Shown: positions 27,144 through 35,202 of the stretch, one piece after another
Position numbering within the stretch: the first letter of the stretch is position 1
Layout of the letters: the number at the start of each line of letters is the position of its first letter
NCBI GenBank assembly: GCA_009885795.1
Contig: VFKA01000003.1
Coordinates: 112,609-176,608, forward strand
Direction: 5' to 3'
Source of the DNA: Rhodospirillales bacterium
GTDB lineage: Bacteria > Pseudomonadota > Alphaproteobacteria > Dongiales > Dongiaceae
DNA length: 64,000 nt
Translations under genes and position numbers: made by a program
The notes under the pieces: model-generated
Database searches by the model: none
What the model was told of the DNA's origin: nothing
What the model saw: the letters and a program-made list of their open reading frames with translations, nothing else

Positions 27144-27530
27144 CTACAACACTTGCTGCGCGAGTATCATCAAGACCGCCATGGCGGCGATGAAGCCGGC
27201 CTCGACGGCTATGGCGAAGTGGTTCTTCAATATGAAGAGACCATTGGCGGCGACAATAAGGATGATCGTAACCACGATCAGGATGACCGCCATCAGTCCA
27301 TAGTGCACGGCGGCGACGCCAACCGCCCAGGACAAAAAGAAGGTCGCGACAAGCTGAAGAATCATGGGAGCGACCGGCATTTTCGACGCCGATCCAAGTT
27401 CGATGCCGACCCCCTCGGCCCATTTCTTCCCGAACAGCAATGGCGAAAACCATAGCCATCCCAACAGAAACGCAAGCACCGTTCCGACGATGACCGCAAT
27501 CCAATCCACGCCCGCCGTAATCTCGCTCAT
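27144..27530 (-). CDS. DUF1761 membrane protein
   Basis: About 128 residues from the ATG at 27530, which has an AAGGGGGG ribosome site; a longer start at 27554 is less likely. Four membrane helices are visible, and the N-terminus DWIAVIVGTVLAFLLGWLWF with SPLLFGKKW is typical of DUF1761. Role unknown. It lies between the REP cluster and the lipoprotein pair, all on the strand opposite to fdsB and fdsA. Confidence 0.75.
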   Translation of the reverse strand: MSEITAGVDWIAVIVGTVLAFLLGWLWFSPLLFGKKWAEGVGIELGSASKMPVAPMILQLVATFFLSWAVGVAAVHYGLMAVILIVVTIILIVAANGLFILKNHFAIAVEAGFIAAMAVLMILAQQVL

Positions 27531-27636
27531 CGACCCGCCCCCCTTATTGGCCACTCCGCAGCCGCATTATGCAGCCCCGAACGCCCGCTGTCATGCTCAT
27601 GGCCGCAACACGACGGTTAGCCCAAAATCCACCCTA

Positions 27637-28419
27637 CTATTTAAGCTGGTCGCCAACGACCAAGATCGTGTCGCCCGATTCAACGTAATCCTTGAGCGTA
27701 GGGCTCGATTTCGTCACCATCTCACGGCAAAAAATCTCGGCTTCTTCTTGTGTAACTATTGCTCGCGATAATTTATCAGCCGGACTGCAGAGTTTTGAGT
27801 TCATGATCCGTCTCAGTTCCTCGGCCTTAACCTTGTCGGCCAGCATTTCCTTGCTAACGGCATCCGAGTCGGCCATGTCGAACGGCTTTGTCCGCCAAGC
27901 CCGCTTCACGGCGAACAAGACGTCTGTCGCCCGCATGACATAGTAGAAAGCCATCTCACCATGCGCTTCGGGTGATTGGTCCGAGGTGAACTTGAAATCG
28001 CTGCTCCCGCAATTCAATGTGAAGGCGGTCCAATCTGGCAGGGTCACTTCGTCTGGTTCATTTGTGAAAAGCCGATTCAGCCGAATCCCACCGAATTCGT
28101 CGCACCCGGCGCTGTAGCTTTTTTCGAGATAGGGAAGATAGGACAAGGGTGCCGGCAAGGCCTGTCTCGAAAGCACGTTGACTATGAGCATGTCGGACCA
28201 GTTGTGAATGTCCTGACCTTTCGGCACGAACTCGATCGTTCGGGAGTTGAGACTGAACCGATCCCAGACTTGAACCCAACCCTTGGGGACCGCCACCGCG
28301 AGATGATCTTTCGGCGGCGTGCCCTCGGAGGCTCTCTTAACCTCGGCACATCCCGCCAAAATGGCCAAGATGATTGCCACAGCCAGACATGCCCTGTTCC
28401 TTGCTTGCTTCTGCCCCAT
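27637..28419 (-). CDS. Predicted lipoprotein, paralogue A
   Basis: About 260 residues from the ATG at 28419. The signal peptide (CLAVAIILAILAGCAE) ends in a lipobox with Cys as first mature residue, so it should be lipid-anchored. The body begins DHLAVAVPKGWVQVWDRFSL followed by RTIEFVPKGQD; no known domain was recognised. The adjacent upstream gene on the same strand has the same layout (HLAVAVPEGWVRLRDD, VIEFAPIP), so the two are tandem paralogues. Base composition is visibly more AT-rich than the flanks, which fits acquisition from elsewhere. Confidence 0.7.
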   Translation of the reverse strand: MGQKQARNRACLAVAIILAILAGCAEVKRASEGTPPKDHLAVAVPKGWVQVWDRFSLNSRTIEFVPKGQDIHNWSDMLIVNVLSRQALPAPLSYLPYLEKSYSAGCDEFGGIRLNRLFTNEPDEVTLPDWTAFTLNCGSSDFKFTSDQSPEAHGEMAFYYVMRATDVLFAVKRAWRTKPFDMADSDAVSKEMLADKVKAEELRRIMNSKLCSPADKLSRAIVTQEEAEIFCREMVTKSSPTLKDYVESGDTILVVGDQLK

Positions 28420-28429
28420 CGAATTGCCC

Positions 28430-29224
28430 TCAGATCCCGTCGTCCCCGACAATGAACAATTCATCGCCATTCTCTAGGAGTTCTCCCAGTCTCGGAGCGG
28501 ACGACGCCGCATTCGCTTCGCACCATAACCTTCCTTCCTCGCGAGTAGGTGTCCCCTTCAACGTTGTATAATGGCCACAAGTTGTCATCGCGGTCACTCG
28601 TCCACGTCCGGCCTCAAACTCGGCGAATTGAACACGCGAGCTCTCCTTTAGATCGATTGTCTTGGCATCGAACGCCTCTGTTTGCCATGCAAACCTGATC
28701 AAGAAAATCGCATTTGGGCCTTCAATTACGTGGTACGAGGATATGATTCCTTTCGCAGCTGAGAGTCCACCCGAGGGCGAAGCGTCGCGGACGCGTCCGC
28801 AATACGTCAAGAATTGATAGGCATTGAAATGATCCGGGATGAACATCTCGGACCTGGCACTCACACACGACTCGTCAACGTGACTAACGACCGCTTCTAA
28901 TTGTTTCTGTAGTTCATCTTTGACCCCGCGCCGTTTGGTCACTGTAACCGAGAACAACTGCTGCCATTCTCCCATTTCTCGAGGAATCGGCGCGAACTCG
29001 ATCACGCGAGTCTCGACGGTTCGATCATCGCGGAGTCTTACCCATCCTTCGGGCACCGCAACAGCCAAATGTTGAAAGGCAAGCGTGCGCTGCGGAGTTC
29101 CCCTTGCCGCGTCGGCGCAGCCAGAAATCAGGGTCGCCAACAACACCGCCATGCAGTACACCCCCGGATTGAGTCCTGAGGTGTTGGTGGTCCCTGGCGA
29201 GAAAATTACCGTTTTCATGGGCAT
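28430..29224 (-). CDS. Predicted lipoprotein, paralogue B
   Basis: Up to 264 residues. A hydrophobic stretch CMAVLLATLISGCADA contains a lipobox; the true start may be at 29224, 29218 or the Met just before the hydrophobic run (about 29152). Shared blocks with paralogue A include HLAVAVP-GW, VIEFAP, a central Cys-containing segment, and a C-terminal E-GD-L-VGD motif. Unknown function. It is 11 bp upstream of paralogue A and probably co-transcribed, reading away from fdsA. Confidence 0.68.
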   Translation of the reverse strand: MPMKTVIFSPGTTNTSGLNPGVYCMAVLLATLISGCADAARGTPQRTLAFQHLAVAVPEGWVRLRDDRTVETRVIEFAPIPREMGEWQQLFSVTVTKRRGVKDELQKQLEAVVSHVDESCVSARSEMFIPDHFNAYQFLTYCGRVRDASPSGGLSAAKGIISSYHVIEGPNAIFLIRFAWQTEAFDAKTIDLKESSRVQFAEFEAGRGRVTAMTTCGHYTTLKGTPTREEGRLWCEANAASSAPRLGELLENGDELFIVGDDGI

Positions 29225-29390
29225 TGGTCACGCTGTGTCGTTGACGGAAGTGGTCGTGGACAATGCTATCCGCTTCCCACGATTGCTTCAACGGCGGCCG
29301 GCTGGTGCGGCTTGTCCTCGACCCGGCGTTCGGCTAAACCCGCCAGGCCAGCGGCGAGACCGCCGTCGCGGATGTTTCAAGGACCGTTCA

Positions 29391-32174
29391 ATGACCGAAC
29401 CCATCACCTTCACCCTCGACGGAAGCGAAGTGACCGCCGAGACCGGCGAGACCATCTGGCAGGTGGCCAACCGGCTTGGCAACGAGATCCCGCATCTGTG
29501 CTGGCAGCCCCTGCCGGGCTATCGGGCCGACGGCAATTGCCGGGCCTGCATGGTCGAGGTCAAGGGCGAACGCGTGCTGGCCGCTTCTTGCGTGCGCAAA
29601 CCCGCGCCGGGCATGGTCGTCATCACCGACAACGATCGGGCCAAGACCGCGCGGCGCATGGTGATCGAGATGCTGGTCGCCGACCAGCCGGCGAAGGCGG
29701 TCGCGCGCGACCCGCGGTCGGAGTTCTGGCGCTGGGCCGACGCCATGGACGTGACGGCGAGCCGGCTGCCCTCGCGCGGCAAGACCGGAAACGGCGTGCC
29801 GGCGCCCGACCGCTCGCATCCGGCGATGGCCGTCAATCTCGACGCCTGCATCCAATGCAACCTATGCGTGCGCGCCTGCCGCGAGGTCCAGGTCAACGAC
29901 GTGATCGGCATGGCCTATCGCGGCGCGCACGCCAAGATCGTGTTCGACTTCGACGATCCGATGGGGGGGAGCACCTGCGTCGCCTGCGGCGAGTGCGTGC
30001 AGGCCTGCCCCACCGGCGCCCTCATGCCATCCAATCTTCTGAACGAACGGAACGAGCGGACCCAATACGCCGACCGCGCGGTCGATTCGCTCTGCCCCTA
30101 TTGCGGCGTCGGCTGCCAGACCACCTTCCACGTCAAGGACGACAAGCTGCTCTACGTCGAAGGGCGCGACGGCCCGGCCAATGAGAACCGGCTCTGCGTC
30201 AAGGGCCGCTTCGGCTTCGATTACATTCACCACCCGCATCGCCTCATGAAGCCCTTGCTGCGGAAAGCGGGCGTGCCGAAGCACGCCGACGACCGGGTCG
30301 ATCCGGCCAATCCGTGGACGCATTTCCGCGAGGCCTCGTGGGACGAGGCGCTCGATGTCGCGGCGGGGGGCTTCAAGCGCGTGCGCGACCGCGACGGGCC
30401 GGCGGCTCTGGCGGGATTCGGCTCGGCCAAGGGCTCGAACGAGGAAGCGTATCTCTTCCAGAAGCTGGTGCGCACCGGCTTTGGCACCAACAACGTCGAT
30501 CATTGCACGCGCCTCTGTCACGCCTCCTCGGTGGCGGCGCTGATGGAATGCATCAACTCCGGCGCCGTCACCGCGCCCTTCACCGCCGCCAAGGACGCCG
30601 AGGTCATCTTCGTGATCGGCGCCAATCCGACCGTCAATCATCCGGTCGCCGCCACCTTCATCAAGAACGCGGTGAAACGCGGCGCCAAACTCATCGTCGC
30701 CGACCCGCGCGGCCAGTCGCTGTCGCGCCACGCCACCCACATGCTGAAGTTCAAGCCCGGCGCCGACGTGGCGCTCCTGAACGCCATGCTCCACACGATC
30801 ATCGCCGAGGACCTCCACGACAAGCAGTATGTCGAGGGTTACACGGAGGGGTTCGCGGCCTTGCGCGAGAAGATCAAGGACTTCGTGCCGGAAAAGATGG
30901 CGTCCGTCTGCGGCGTCGATGCTCAGACCATCCGGACGGTGGCGCGCCTGTTCGCGACCTCGAAGGCCTCCATCATTTTCTGGGGCATGGGCATCTCGCA
31001 GCACGTTCACGGCACCGACAACGCCCGCTGCCTCATCAGCCTCGCCCTCATCACCGGCCAGATCGGGCGGCCCGGCACCGGCCTTCACCCCTTGCGCGGC
31101 CAGAACAACGTGCAAGGCGCCTCCGACGCCGGCCTCATCCCGCTGGTCTATCCCGACTACCAAAGGGTCGGGGACGCGAAGGTCAGGAAGCTGTTCGAGG
31201 AGTTCTGGAAGACGGACCTCGACCCATTTAACGGACTCACCGTCGTCGAGATCATCAACGCGGCCCATGACGGCAAGATCAAGGCCATGTATGTCGAGGG
31301 CGAAAATCCGGCCATGTCCGATCCCGACGCCCACCACGCCCGCGAGGCGCTGGCGCGGCTGGAGCACCTGGTGGTGCAGGACATTTTTCTCACCGAGACC
31401 GCGTTTTATGCCGACGTCGTCCTGCCGGCGTCCGCGTTCCCGGAGAAGGACGGCACCTTCACCAATACCAACCGGCAAGTGCAGATGGGCCGCGCGGCGC
31501 TGAAGCTGCCGGGCGAGACGCGCCAGGATTGGTGGATCATTCAGGAGATCGCGCGGCGCATCGGGCTCGATTGGACCTACACGCATCCGCGCGACGTGTT
31601 CGCCGAGATGGCCCGGATCATGCCGTCCTTCAAGAACATCACCTGGCGGCGCCTGGAGCGGGAGGGCTCGGTGACCTATCCATGCGACAGCGCCGACGGG
31701 CCCGGCAACGAGATCATCTTCGGCGGCGGATTTCCAACCGCGAGCGGGCGCGGCAAGCTCGTGCCCACCGACATCGTGCCGCCCGACGAATTGCCCGACC
31801 AGGACTATCCCATGGTCTTGTCGACCGGCCGGCTCCTCGAACATTGGCACACCGGCGCCATGACCAGGCGCGCGACCTATCTCGACGAGATCGAACCGGA
31901 AGCGGTCGCCAGCATGTCGCCGCGCGATCTCCAGCGCCGGGGGTTCTCCGCCGGCGAGATCCTCCGCGTCAGCACGCGCCGCGGCGCCATCGACATCAAG
32001 GTGCGCTCCGACCGCGACGTTCCCGAGGGCATGGTCTTCATCCCGTTCTGTTTCGCCGAGGCCGCCGCGAACCTGTTGACGAACGCGGCGCTCGATCCCA
32101 TCGGCAAGATCCCCGAATTCAAGTTCTGCGCCGCGAAGGTGGAGGCCGCCGCCCGAGTGCAAGCGGCGGAATAG
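29391..32174 (+). CDS. fdsA: NAD-dependent formate dehydrogenase catalytic subunit FdsA
   Basis: 927 residues from the ATG at 29391, with AAGGA 8 bases upstream. An N-terminal 2Fe-2S ferredoxin domain (Cys37, 50, 53, 67) is followed by a NuoG-like 4Fe-4S region (CIQCNLCVRACREV and CVACGECVQACPTG) and SLCPYCGVGCQT before the bis-pterin Mo/W domain. The metal ligand is probably the Cys of CTRLCHASS (no selenocysteine). The C-terminal domain has VLSTGRLLEHWHTGAMTRR. It oxidises formate to CO2 and passes electrons to the FdsB diaphorase. No small FdsD subunit was seen after it. Longer 5' extensions overlap the divergent lipoprotein gene. Confidence 0.96.
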   Translation: MTEPITFTLDGSEVTAETGETIWQVANRLGNEIPHLCWQPLPGYRADGNCRACMVEVKGERVLAASCVRKPAPGMVVITDNDRAKTARRMVIEMLVADQPAKAVARDPRSEFWRWADAMDVTASRLPSRGKTGNGVPAPDRSHPAMAVNLDACIQCNLCVRACREVQVNDVIGMAYRGAHAKIVFDFDDPMGGSTCVACGECVQACPTGALMPSNLLNERNERTQYADRAVDSLCPYCGVGCQTTFHVKDDKLLYVEGRDGPANENRLCVKGRFGFDYIHHPHRLMKPLLRKAGVPKHADDRVDPANPWTHFREASWDEALDVAAGGFKRVRDRDGPAALAGFGSAKGSNEEAYLFQKLVRTGFGTNNVDHCTRLCHASSVAALMECINSGAVTAPFTAAKDAEVIFVIGANPTVNHPVAATFIKNAVKRGAKLIVADPRGQSLSRHATHMLKFKPGADVALLNAMLHTIIAEDLHDKQYVEGYTEGFAALREKIKDFVPEKMASVCGVDAQTIRTVARLFATSKASIIFWGMGISQHVHGTDNARCLISLALITGQIGRPGTGLHPLRGQNNVQGASDAGLIPLVYPDYQRVGDAKVRKLFEEFWKTDLDPFNGLTVVEIINAAHDGKIKAMYVEGENPAMSDPDAHHAREALARLEHLVVQDIFLTETAFYADVVLPASAFPEKDGTFTNTNRQVQMGRAALKLPGETRQDWWIIQEIARRIGLDWTYTHPRDVFAEMARIMPSFKNITWRRLEREGSVTYPCDSADGPGNEIIFGGGFPTASGRGKLVPTDIVPPDELPDQDYPMVLSTGRLLEHWHTGAMTRRATYLDEIEPEAVASMSPRDLQRRGFSAGEILRVSTRRGAIDIKVRSDRDVPEGMVFIPFCFAEAAANLLTNAALDPIGKIPEFKFCAAKVEAAARVQAAE

Positions 32175-32227
32175 GCGCCGCCGGCAGCGCCTTGCGGCCG
32201 GACCTGCTTCACATTAGGCTGTCGGTC

Positions 32228-32440
32228 ATGAGCCAATCGCCGATCACCTGCTCGGCCGAAATCATGGGGGGAACCCCTGTCTTCGCCGGCACGCGCGTGC
32301 CCGTCCAGACGCTGATCGACTACTTCGAGGCGGGCGAGACGATCGACGATTTCCTCGATGGTTTCCCCTCCGTTACCCGCGAGCAGGTCATCGCGTTTCT
32401 TGAAGAGGCAAAGCGGCGCGTCGTGGCCGCGGCTTCGTGA
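32228..32440 (+). CDS. DUF433 antitoxin-like protein
   Basis: 70 residues, the complete DUF433 domain: ITCSAEIMGGTPVFAGTRVP, then LIDYFEAGETIDDFLDGFPS and VTREQVIAFLEEAKRRV. DUF433 proteins are helix-turn-helix antitoxins usually followed by a DUF5615 PIN-like toxin. The toxin start overlaps this stop in a GTGA, but the toxin is broken (see 32437-32563). Confidence 0.85.
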   Translation: MSQSPITCSAEIMGGTPVFAGTRVPVQTLIDYFEAGETIDDFLDGFPSVTREQVIAFLEEAKRRVVAAAS

Positions 32441-32563
32441 GGATACTGCTGGACGAATGCATCGACCGGCGATCGCAACCCGTGGTTCCGGCAACTCCAT
32501 TCCGCTCGCGACGTCGCGGCCCTGGCCGATCTCAAGAAAGGCAGCGTCACGCTGATCGAATGA
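32437..32563 (+). pseudogene. Remnant of DUF5615 PIN-like toxin
   Basis: The first 12 codons from GTG at 32437 read VRILLDECIDRR, the start of DUF5615 proteins. A different frame then gives NPWFRQLHSARDVAALADLK and KGSVTLIE before TGA at 32561-32563, which is the usual C-terminus of this family. About two thirds of a normal ~115-residue toxin is missing and the ends are out of frame, so an internal deletion has destroyed it. Confidence 0.72.
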
Positions 32564-32578
32564 ACGACCGCCGCCGCC

Positions 32579-34006
32579 ATGTCCCGTAAGCCCGCCAGCA
32601 AGCTCGAATGGCGCCGCCGCCAACGCCTTCGCCGCCTCTATCTTCAGGCCGAGCGTGAAGGGCTGGCACGGCTTTTTTTTGCCCGCACGCTGACCCTCGT
32701 CGCCATCGCCGCCTATTTTCTCGCCACCGAAATCTGGGACCTCGAGCTCGTCTATCCGCTGGGGGCCATCGCCGGATTCGTCCTTCTCGGAGCCCTGTCC
32801 TACAGCGTCGGGCGCAACGATTCGATCCGGGGCTTGGCGGCCTACGTCTTCGTGGCCCTCGATGTCGCGCTTCTGGCCGCGGTCATCGTCATACCCAATC
32901 CGTTCGACGCCGCCCGGATGCCGGAGCCGATCGTTCCGGGCGGCGTCGACAGTTTCGTCTATCTGACGATCTTCATCGCCCTGGCGGCACTGAGCCTCTC
33001 CCCCTGGCTGGTGATCTGGGCCGGGTTCGTGGTGGCGTTCGGTTGGGGGTTCCTGGTCTGGTTCGTGGCCCGGCAGCCCGGCTCGCCGCCCTCCGCCCCG
33101 TCCGAGGTTCCCGAGCCGGGCATGCTGGAAACATTTCTGGCCGATTATCTCGATCCGCGGTTCATCGATCTTCAAGGCCATCTGGCCCAGGGCCTGGCGG
33201 CGCTGCTCGTCGCCTTCATCCTGGCGCTTGCGGTCGCGCGTCTTCGGCGCGTCGTCAACGCCCATGCCCGCACCGAGCGCGAACGCGGCAATCTCGCGCG
33301 CTATTTCTCGCCGCGCGTGATCAACGAGCTTGCCAGCACCGACGACCCCATCGGCCCGGTCCGCCAGCAGGAGGTCGGCGTGCTGTTCGTCGACATCGTC
33401 GGCTTCACCGGTTTCGCCGCCCAGCACTCCCCCGAAACCGCCATGGAATTGGTTCGCGAATTTTACCAGCGCATGGAAGAAGCCGTGTTCGCCCATGACG
33501 GCACGCTGGACAAGTACATGGGCGACGCGCTCATGGCGACGTTCGGGGTGCCCAAGCCCACCGGCCGCGATGCCGGCAACGCCATCGCCTGCGCCCGCGA
33601 CATGATGGCGGCGCTCGCCGACTGGAACCGCCAGCGCCGGGACGCCGGATTGGCGCCCTTGGATGCGCGCGTCGGCATCGATTACGGGCCGGTTGTCGTC
33701 GGCGCCGTCGGCAGCGAGCGCAGCCTCGCCTTCGCGGTCATCGGCGATACCGTCAACATCGCCAGCCGGTTGCAGGAGGCGGCGCGGGAATTCGACGCCA
33801 GCATCGCGGTCAGCAACGCCGTGCTGGAAACGGCCCGGCGCGAGAATCCGGACGCGATGGTGGCGGATTTTCGCGATGGCGGCGATTGGTCGATCCCGGG
33901 CCACCCGCAATCCGTCCGGGTCTGGATGCTGGGGCGCCCGCCGGTCCCGCGCGCCGCCGGCGATCCTCGCGCCGACAGCGGCTTGCAGCCGGCTGTCCAA
34001 GGCTAG
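32579..34006 (+). CDS. Membrane-bound class III adenylate/guanylate cyclase
   Basis: 475 residues. About six membrane helices lie in residues 36-222, followed by a short coiled linker (ARTERERGNLARYFSPRVIN) and a class III catalytic domain. Metal-binding aspartates are Asp272 (VLFVDIVGFT) and Asp316 (LDKYMGDALMATFG), with GDTVNIASRLQ near the transition-state region. It makes cAMP or cGMP in response to an unknown membrane signal. The C-terminal 40 residues are Pro/Arg-rich. It is followed 15 bp later by dprA. Confidence 0.88.
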   Translation: MSRKPASKLEWRRRQRLRRLYLQAEREGLARLFFARTLTLVAIAAYFLATEIWDLELVYPLGAIAGFVLLGALSYSVGRNDSIRGLAAYVFVALDVALLAAVIVIPNPFDAARMPEPIVPGGVDSFVYLTIFIALAALSLSPWLVIWAGFVVAFGWGFLVWFVARQPGSPPSAPSEVPEPGMLETFLADYLDPRFIDLQGHLAQGLAALLVAFILALAVARLRRVVNAHARTERERGNLARYFSPRVINELASTDDPIGPVRQQEVGVLFVDIVGFTGFAAQHSPETAMELVREFYQRMEEAVFAHDGTLDKYMGDALMATFGVPKPTGRDAGNAIACARDMMAALADWNRQRRDAGLAPLDARVGIDYGPVVVGAVGSERSLAFAVIGDTVNIASRLQEAAREFDASIAVSNAVLETARRENPDAMVADFRDGGDWSIPGHPQSVRVWMLGRPPVPRAAGDPRADSGLQPAVQG

Positions 34007-34021
34007 CGGCGGTACCCGCCC

Positions 34022-35134
34022 ATGGCCGCCCGTCGCGTACTCACCGATGAGGAACGACTCGACTGGCTGTGCCTCGCCCGCAGCGACAATGTCGGGCCGA
34101 TCGCCTTCCGCCAGCTGATCGAGCGCTTCGGCAACGCCGGGGCGGCGCTCGACGCCTTGCCCGACCTCGCGCGTCGCGGCGGGCGCGGTCAGCCCATCCG
34201 CCTCTTCCCGCGAGCATCCGCCGAGCGCGAGGTGGAACAGGTAATCGAGCTTGGCGGGCGAATCCTTGCGAGCGCCGAACCGGACTACCCGGAGGCGCTG
34301 GCGGCAATCGAGGACGCGCCGCCCATCATCTCCATCCGCGGCAGCGCCACGGTCTTGGCCAAGCGCCTCGTCGCCATCGTCGGGGCCCGGAACGCCTCCG
34401 CCAATGGCTGCCGCTTCGCTCAAGACCTCGCCCGCGAGCTTGGGCTAGCGGGCCTGGCCGTCGTCTCGGGCCTGGCGCGGGGCATCGATGCCGCCGCCCA
34501 CCGCGGCAGCTTGGCCACCGGCACCATCGCGGTCGTGGCCGGCGGCCTCGATATCGTCTACCCGCCGGAGCACGAAGGCCTGCAGCGCGACATCGGCGAG
34601 CAGGGCGTCGTGATCGCCGAGATGCCGCCCGGCACCCAACCCCTCGGGCGTCACTTCCCCCGCCGCAACCGCATCATCTCGGGCCTGGCGGTGGGCGTCG
34701 CCGTGGTCGAGGCCGCGAGAAAGTCGGGTTCGCTTATCACCGCCCGCCTCGCGCTCGAGCAAGGCCGCGAGGTGATGGCGGTTCCAGGATCGCCCCAGGA
34801 TCCCCGCTGCCAGGGAACAAACGACCTGATCCGGCAGGGCGCTTTGCTCATCCAATCCGCAAGCGATGTCATTGAAGCCATTGGCGAAACACCGCCTATC
34901 CGCCTCGCAAGCGGAGACCTGGAGTACAGGATCGAGGCCCCGGCCGAGATCCCGGCGGATGCCCGGCTGCGGGTCGAGAGGCTTCTCGGCCCCTCGCCCG
35001 TCGCGGTTGACGAACTGCTGAGGCAGTGCCACCTTGCGCCCCCCGTCGTCCGGACCGTCCTGCTCGAACTGGAGTTGGCCGGCAGGCTTGAGCGCCATCC
35101 GGGCAACAGGGTTTCGCTGCTCGTTGGCACCTGA
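34022..35134 (+). CDS. dprA: DNA processing protein DprA
   Basis: 370 residues. SAM-like N-terminal domain (LDWLCLARSDNVGPIAFRQL), central Rossmann domain with VAIVGARNAS, VVSGLARGIDAAAHRGSL, PPEHEGLQ and RNRIISGLAVGVAVVEAA, and a C-terminal winged helix. DprA loads RecA on incoming single-stranded DNA in transformation. In several alphaproteobacteria dprA belongs to the CtrA regulon, but the CtrA box nearby lies after this gene, before topA. Confidence 0.95.
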   Translation: MAARRVLTDEERLDWLCLARSDNVGPIAFRQLIERFGNAGAALDALPDLARRGGRGQPIRLFPRASAEREVEQVIELGGRILASAEPDYPEALAAIEDAPPIISIRGSATVLAKRLVAIVGARNASANGCRFAQDLARELGLAGLAVVSGLARGIDAAAHRGSLATGTIAVVAGGLDIVYPPEHEGLQRDIGEQGVVIAEMPPGTQPLGRHFPRRNRIISGLAVGVAVVEAARKSGSLITARLALEQGREVMAVPGSPQDPRCQGTNDLIRQGALLIQSASDVIEAIGETPPIRLASGDLEYRIEAPAEIPADARLRVERLLGPSPVAVDELLRQCHLAPPVVRTVLLELELAGRLERHPGNRVSLLVGT

Positions 35135-35161
35135 TCGTCGGCCGCCGGCCGGCGAGGTCCG

Positions 35162-35176
35162 TTAACGCCGCCTTAA
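35162..35176 (+). promoter_or_regulatory. Perfect CtrA-type box upstream of topA
   Basis: TTAA-CGCCGCC-TTAA followed by C, exactly TTAA-N7-TTAAC, ending 27 bp before the topA ATG and after the dprA stop. Confidence 0.65.
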
Positions 35177-35202
35177 CGATAATCCCGGATGACCGGTCGC
35201 CC

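Noticed and set aside
31877..34423. An 848-codon minus-strand frame across fdsA end, cyclase and dprA
   Set aside because: It spans three well-supported + strand genes and has no recognisable domain.
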